Assembly: GCA_001890945.1 (NCBI GenBank)
Contig: MLAX01000005.1
Span: forward strand, 186,001 to 250,000
DNA: 64,000 bases
Direction: 5' to 3'
DNA from: Alphaproteobacteria bacterium AO1-B
GTDB lineage: Bacteria > Pseudomonadota > Alphaproteobacteria > Rhizobiales > Stappiaceae
This document shows, piece after piece, positions 60,951 to 64,000 of this stretch. A model generated the notes under the pieces. The model was not told the origin of the DNA and did no database searches. It worked only from the letters and a program-made list of their open reading frames with translations. The stretch's first letter is position 1. Each line of letters starts with the position of its first letter. The position numbers and the translations under genes were made by a program.

Positions 60951-63900
60951 ATGCTTGCAAGATTCTTTATCGATCGGCCCAACTTTGCCATCGTCATCGC
61001 GGTCCTCACGGTCCTGGTCGGCGCACTCGCTATCCGGTTTGTGCCAATCGCCCAGTTTCCGAACATTGCGCCCCCGCAAATTCAGGTGACTGCGAGTTTC
61101 CCGGGGGCCAACGCAGCCCTCATTCAAAATGCCGTCGCAACACCGATCGAGGAACAGGTGAATGGTGTCGATGGGATGATTTACATGTCGTCCCAATCGT
61201 CCAGTGAAGGCACCTATCAGCTGACTGTCACGTTCGAAATCGGCACGGATCCCGACATTGCCGCGGTCAATGTCCAGAACCGGGTGGCGCTCGCCACGCC
61301 CCTGCTGCCCGAAGCCGTCACAAAGCTTGGCATTTCTACGTCGAAGCAGAACAGCGACATGCTGCAGGTGATCAATCTGCTGTCACCCAACAAGACGTTC
61401 AGTCAGCTCTATTTGAGCAACTATGCCGCTGATTTCATTCAGGATCCCATCAGCCGGATTGATGGTGTCGGGCTTGTAAACCAGTTTGGGCCGTTGAACT
61501 ACAGCATGCGGGTGTGGCTGAACCCGGAAAAAATGGCGGCGCTGAACCTGTCCGCATCGGATGTCTCCTCGGCCATTGAGGCGCAAAATGTCGAAGCTGC
61601 CGCAGGTCAGATCGGAGCCCCACCTTTCAGCGACGCACAGACGTCTTTTCAATTCACATTGGACGCTCAAGGGCTGCTGGAGACTGCAGAGCAGTTTGAG
61701 CAAATCATCCTGGGAGCGCAGGATGACGGTTCTTTCATCCGGCTGAAGGACATCGCGCGGGTGGAGCTGGGCGCTGAGAGTTATGCGGCGACATCATTTT
61801 ATAACGGCGAACCGTCTGCGATCATTGCGATTTTCGAGGAAAGCGGAGCAAACGCCCTGGATGTTGCGGACGCCGTCCGCGCCCAGATGGAGGAGCTCTC
61901 AAAACAGTTCCCCGAGGACATGGAATATGTCCTTGCCTATGACGTGACCACTGCGGTTCGAAAATCGATCGAAGAGATCGCATCGACCCTGGCGATAACG
62001 GCGGCCTTGGTCATCTCGGTCACCTTTTTCTTTCTCCTCAGTATCCGGGCAACCTTGATCCCGGCGATCGCAATTCCTGTCTCCCTCCTTGGGACCATGG
62101 CGCTTATCTACGTGATTGGGTTCAGCGCCAACATGATCACGCTCTTTGCCATCGTGCTTGCGATCACGCTGGTGGTCGATGATGCGATTGTCATCATCGA
62201 AAACACCGAACGGATCATGGAAGAGGATGGACTTGAGCCGCGCGAAGCCACGTTGAAGGCGATGAGCCAGGTGACGCGGCCGATCATCGCGACGACATTC
62301 GTTCTGGCGGCGGTGTTTGTCCCGGTGTGCTTCTTTCCCGGGATCACGGGCGAGATTTACCTCCAGTTCGCTTTGACGATCACATTTGCTTTCGCGCTGT
62401 CTGCCATCAATGCCCTGACGCTTGGGCCGGTGCTCTGTTCGTTGTTCCTGTCGCGCCGGACCGGGCATCCGAAAGGTCTTTTCCGCCTAATCCCGATGCT
62501 GATCGACAAGCTTCGGGATGGCTACGTTGCCATTGTCAGGCTCATGCTCCGGTTCATTCCGGTCTCTTTGGCTGTGTTTGCGGGAGTTGTTGCTGCTACG
62601 ATCTACATGTTTGAAACCACGCCGACCGGCTTCATTCCGCCGGAAGACAATGGCGTGTTGTTTGTCAGTATCGAGCTGCCGGATGGTGCCTCGCTCCAGC
62701 GGACCCAAGAGGTGGTGCAAAACATCAGCGCAGAGGTTCAAAAGCACCCGGGCGTCGGAGCCATTACGTCTGTGGCCGGGTTCAGTTTGCTCGCTGGCAA
62801 CAGGTCGAACGTTGGAATTCTGGTGTTGTTGCTGGACCCTTGGGATCAACGCAAGACGCGCGACACCCAATGGTGGGCCATCATGATGTCCTTGAACCGG
62901 TCCCTGGCCGCGATCCCGGAAGCAACGTCCTTTGTGTTCCCATTGCCGACGATCCAGGGCGTTGGGTCAAGCGGCGGCTTGTCGGCGCAGCTCTTGGACT
63001 ACAAGGCCAACAACATTGAAGATTTCGACGCCGTTAAGACAGCATTCCTGTCGGCGCTGATGAAGGAACCTGAATTCCAGTCGGCCTTCAGCAGCTTTTC
63101 GGCCACGGCCCCCCAATACAGCTTGACGATCGACCGCGACCGCGCCGAAGCCCTGCAGGTGAAGGTCAGCGATATCTTTACGGCGCTGCAGGCGAGCTTT
63201 GGTTCGCTCTATGTGAACAATTTCGTCAAGGACGGCCGCGTCTACTGGGTGGTGATGTCGGCCGATGCGCAGTTCCGGCAGACGACCAGCCAGGTTCGGG
63301 GCATTTACGTCAAGAACGCTGCCGGTGAAGCCTTACCGCTGAGGACTTTCATCACCGCGGAGCCTGTGTTGGGCGCCCAGACGATCTACCGATACAACCT
63401 CTTCACTTCGGCCTCGATCAACGCCCAGCTTCAACCGGGCTTCAGTTCCGGTACTGGTATCCAGAAATTCGCAGAGGTCGCCCAAACATCCTTGCCGGAA
63501 GGCTATGGTTTTGACTGGACGGACATCACGCTTCAGGAGGTCGATGCCGGTGGTTTGGTCACCTACATCCTTATCCTGGCGGTGATTTTCGCCTATCTCT
63601 GCCTGGTGGCCCAATATGAAAGCTGGGTACTGCCTCTGTCCGTCATGGCATCGACCGTGTTTGCAGTGTTCGGCGCTCTGATCCCGCTGCAATTTATCCC
63701 GAACCTGAACAACAACATCTACGCCCAGATCGGCATGGTGTTGCTGATTGGGTTGGCTGCGAAGAAAGCAATCATGGTGGTTGAGTTCGCGAAGAACCTT
63801 CGGGAAGAGGGGCATAGCATTCAGGAGGCCGCGATTGAGGCAGCTCACATGCGGTTCCGGCCTGTGACCATGACAGGGTTGTGTTTCATTCTTGGTGTTC

Positions 63901-64000
63901 TCCCGCTGGTTCTGGCAAGCGGCGCGGGAGCTGCCGGGCGTGTGTCGATCGGCTTTCCCGTTTTCGTGGGGATGATCATCGACAGCACCCTCGGGCTTTT
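60951..64000 (+). CDS. RND efflux permease, HAE-1 family (3' end beyond window)
   Basis: The proton-driven inner-membrane pump of the AcrB type. From ATG 60951 the frame stays open to the window edge (1,016 codons), so only about 30 residues of the usual 1,040-1,050 are missing. It begins MLARFFIDRPNFAIVIAVLTVLVGALAI, with the classic first membrane helix. The proton-relay Asp pair lies at residues 410-411 in LVVDDAIVIIENTERIM. Two large periplasmic loops and the second membrane set ending GFPVFVGMIIDSTLGL are present. Substrates are unknown; drugs or organic solvents are typical. It forms an operon with the adaptor gene. Confidence 0.95.
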   Translation, partial: MLARFFIDRPNFAIVIAVLTVLVGALAIRFVPIAQFPNIAPPQIQVTASFPGANAALIQNAVATPIEEQVNGVDGMIYMSSQSSSEGTYQLTVTFEIGTDPDIAAVNVQNRVALATPLLPEAVTKLGISTSKQNSDMLQVINLLSPNKTFSQLYLSNYAADFIQDPISRIDGVGLVNQFGPLNYSMRVWLNPEKMAALNLSASDVSSAIEAQNVEAAAGQIGAPPFSDAQTSFQFTLDAQGLLETAEQFEQIILGAQDDGSFIRLKDIARVELGAESYAATSFYNGEPSAIIAIFEESGANALDVADAVRAQMEELSKQFPEDMEYVLAYDVTTAVRKSIEEIASTLAITAALVISVTFFFLLSIRATLIPAIAIPVSLLGTMALIYVIGFSANMITLFAIVLAITLVVDDAIVIIENTERIMEEDGLEPREATLKAMSQVTRPIIATTFVLAAVFVPVCFFPGITGEIYLQFALTITFAFALSAINALTLGPVLCSLFLSRRTGHPKGLFRLIPMLIDKLRDGYVAIVRLMLRFIPVSLAVFAGVVAATIYMFETTPTGFIPPEDNGVLFVSIELPDGASLQRTQEVVQNISAEVQKHPGVGAITSVAGFSLLAGNRSNVGILVLLLDPWDQRKTRDTQWWAIMMSLNRSLAAIPEATSFVFPLPTIQGVGSSGGLSAQLLDYKANNIEDFDAVKTAFLSALMKEPEFQSAFSSFSATAPQYSLTIDRDRAEALQVKVSDIFTALQASFGSLYVNNFVKDGRVYWVVMSADAQFRQTTSQVRGIYVKNAAGEALPLRTFITAEPVLGAQTIYRYNLFTSASINAQLQPGFSSGTGIQKFAEVAQTSLPEGYGFDWTDITLQEVDAGGLVTYILILAVIFAYLCLVAQYESWVLPLSVMASTVFAVFGALIPLQFIPNLNNNIYAQIGMVLLIGLAAKKAIMVVEFAKNLREEGHSIQEAAIEAAHMRFRPVTMTGLCFILGVLPLVLASGAGAAGRVSIGFPVFVGMIIDSTLGL

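Overview
The window is 64 kb of ordinary chromosome from an alphaproteobacterium, most likely a marine member of the Hyphomicrobiales near Stappiaceae (Roseibium/Labrenzia-like). That placement is an inference. It rests on the moderately GC-rich coding sequence, on gene groups such as dapF-mtaB-ftsY, glnD-murJ-trpS and TimA/Tim44-mltA-smr, on the 3-hydroxybutyrate dehydrogenase/patatin pair, and on the divergent citrate-synthase-like pair. There is no prophage, insertion sequence, integrase or CRISPR array. Genes are tightly packed on both strands, and overlapping stop/start codons mark many small operons.

Layout, left to right. 0.2-3.0 kb: a LysR regulator divergent from a flavin-dependent luciferase-like oxidoreductase and an SDR. 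3.0-5.3 kb: a complete queuosine-precursor operon read leftward, queC-queD-queE-queF. 5.5-7.4 kb: a cytoplasmic trypsin-like protease fused to a DNA/RNA non-specific endonuclease, the most unusual protein here. 7.6-10.5 kb: a DUF429 gene overlapping pyridoxal kinase, then ispG. 10.7-15.7 kb: two paralogous membrane proteins, 3-hydroxybutyrate dehydrogenase, a patatin-like lipase and a secreted pentapeptide-repeat protein. 15.7-24.4 kb, leftward: trpS, murJ, glnD, then an XRE regulator, Smr protein, mltA and TimA. 24.6-33.1 kb, rightward: fxsA, an acyltransferase, polA, dapF, mtaB, ftsY.

33.1-35.5 kb: two divergent citrate-synthase-like genes, one carrying an N-terminal DNA-binding domain, with dyad repeats between them. 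35.6-41.5 kb: transporter, lyase-family, DUF1203, GNAT, membrane and GMC oxidoreductase genes. 41.6-44.2 kb: modABC for molybdate uptake. 44.3-45.7 kb: a carboxymuconolactone-decarboxylase-like gene followed by an ECF41-type sigma factor, with a match to the ECF41 promoter in front. 45.8-52.2 kb: a TRAP solute-binding protein and mostly housekeeping single genes, including a thioredoxin-TPR chaperedoxin/LON-domain/Trm112 cluster.

52.4-54.4 kb: tRNA-Gly(GCC), a probable orphan small-RNA gene, and a membrane protein/TetR operon behind a 25-bp palindrome. 54.5-59.7 kb: gamma-glutamyltransferase, a cytochrome c, an EEP-family protein, a YchJ-like protein, and an SDR divergent from a TetR regulator with twin operators. 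59.8-64 kb: an RND efflux adaptor and permease; the permease runs off the right edge.

No whole multi-gene system that I would call undescribed is visible. The best leads are the protease-nuclease fusion, the HTH-citrate synthase with its divergent partner, the ECF41 module with its own promoter, and the promoter-terminator unit after tRNA-Gly.
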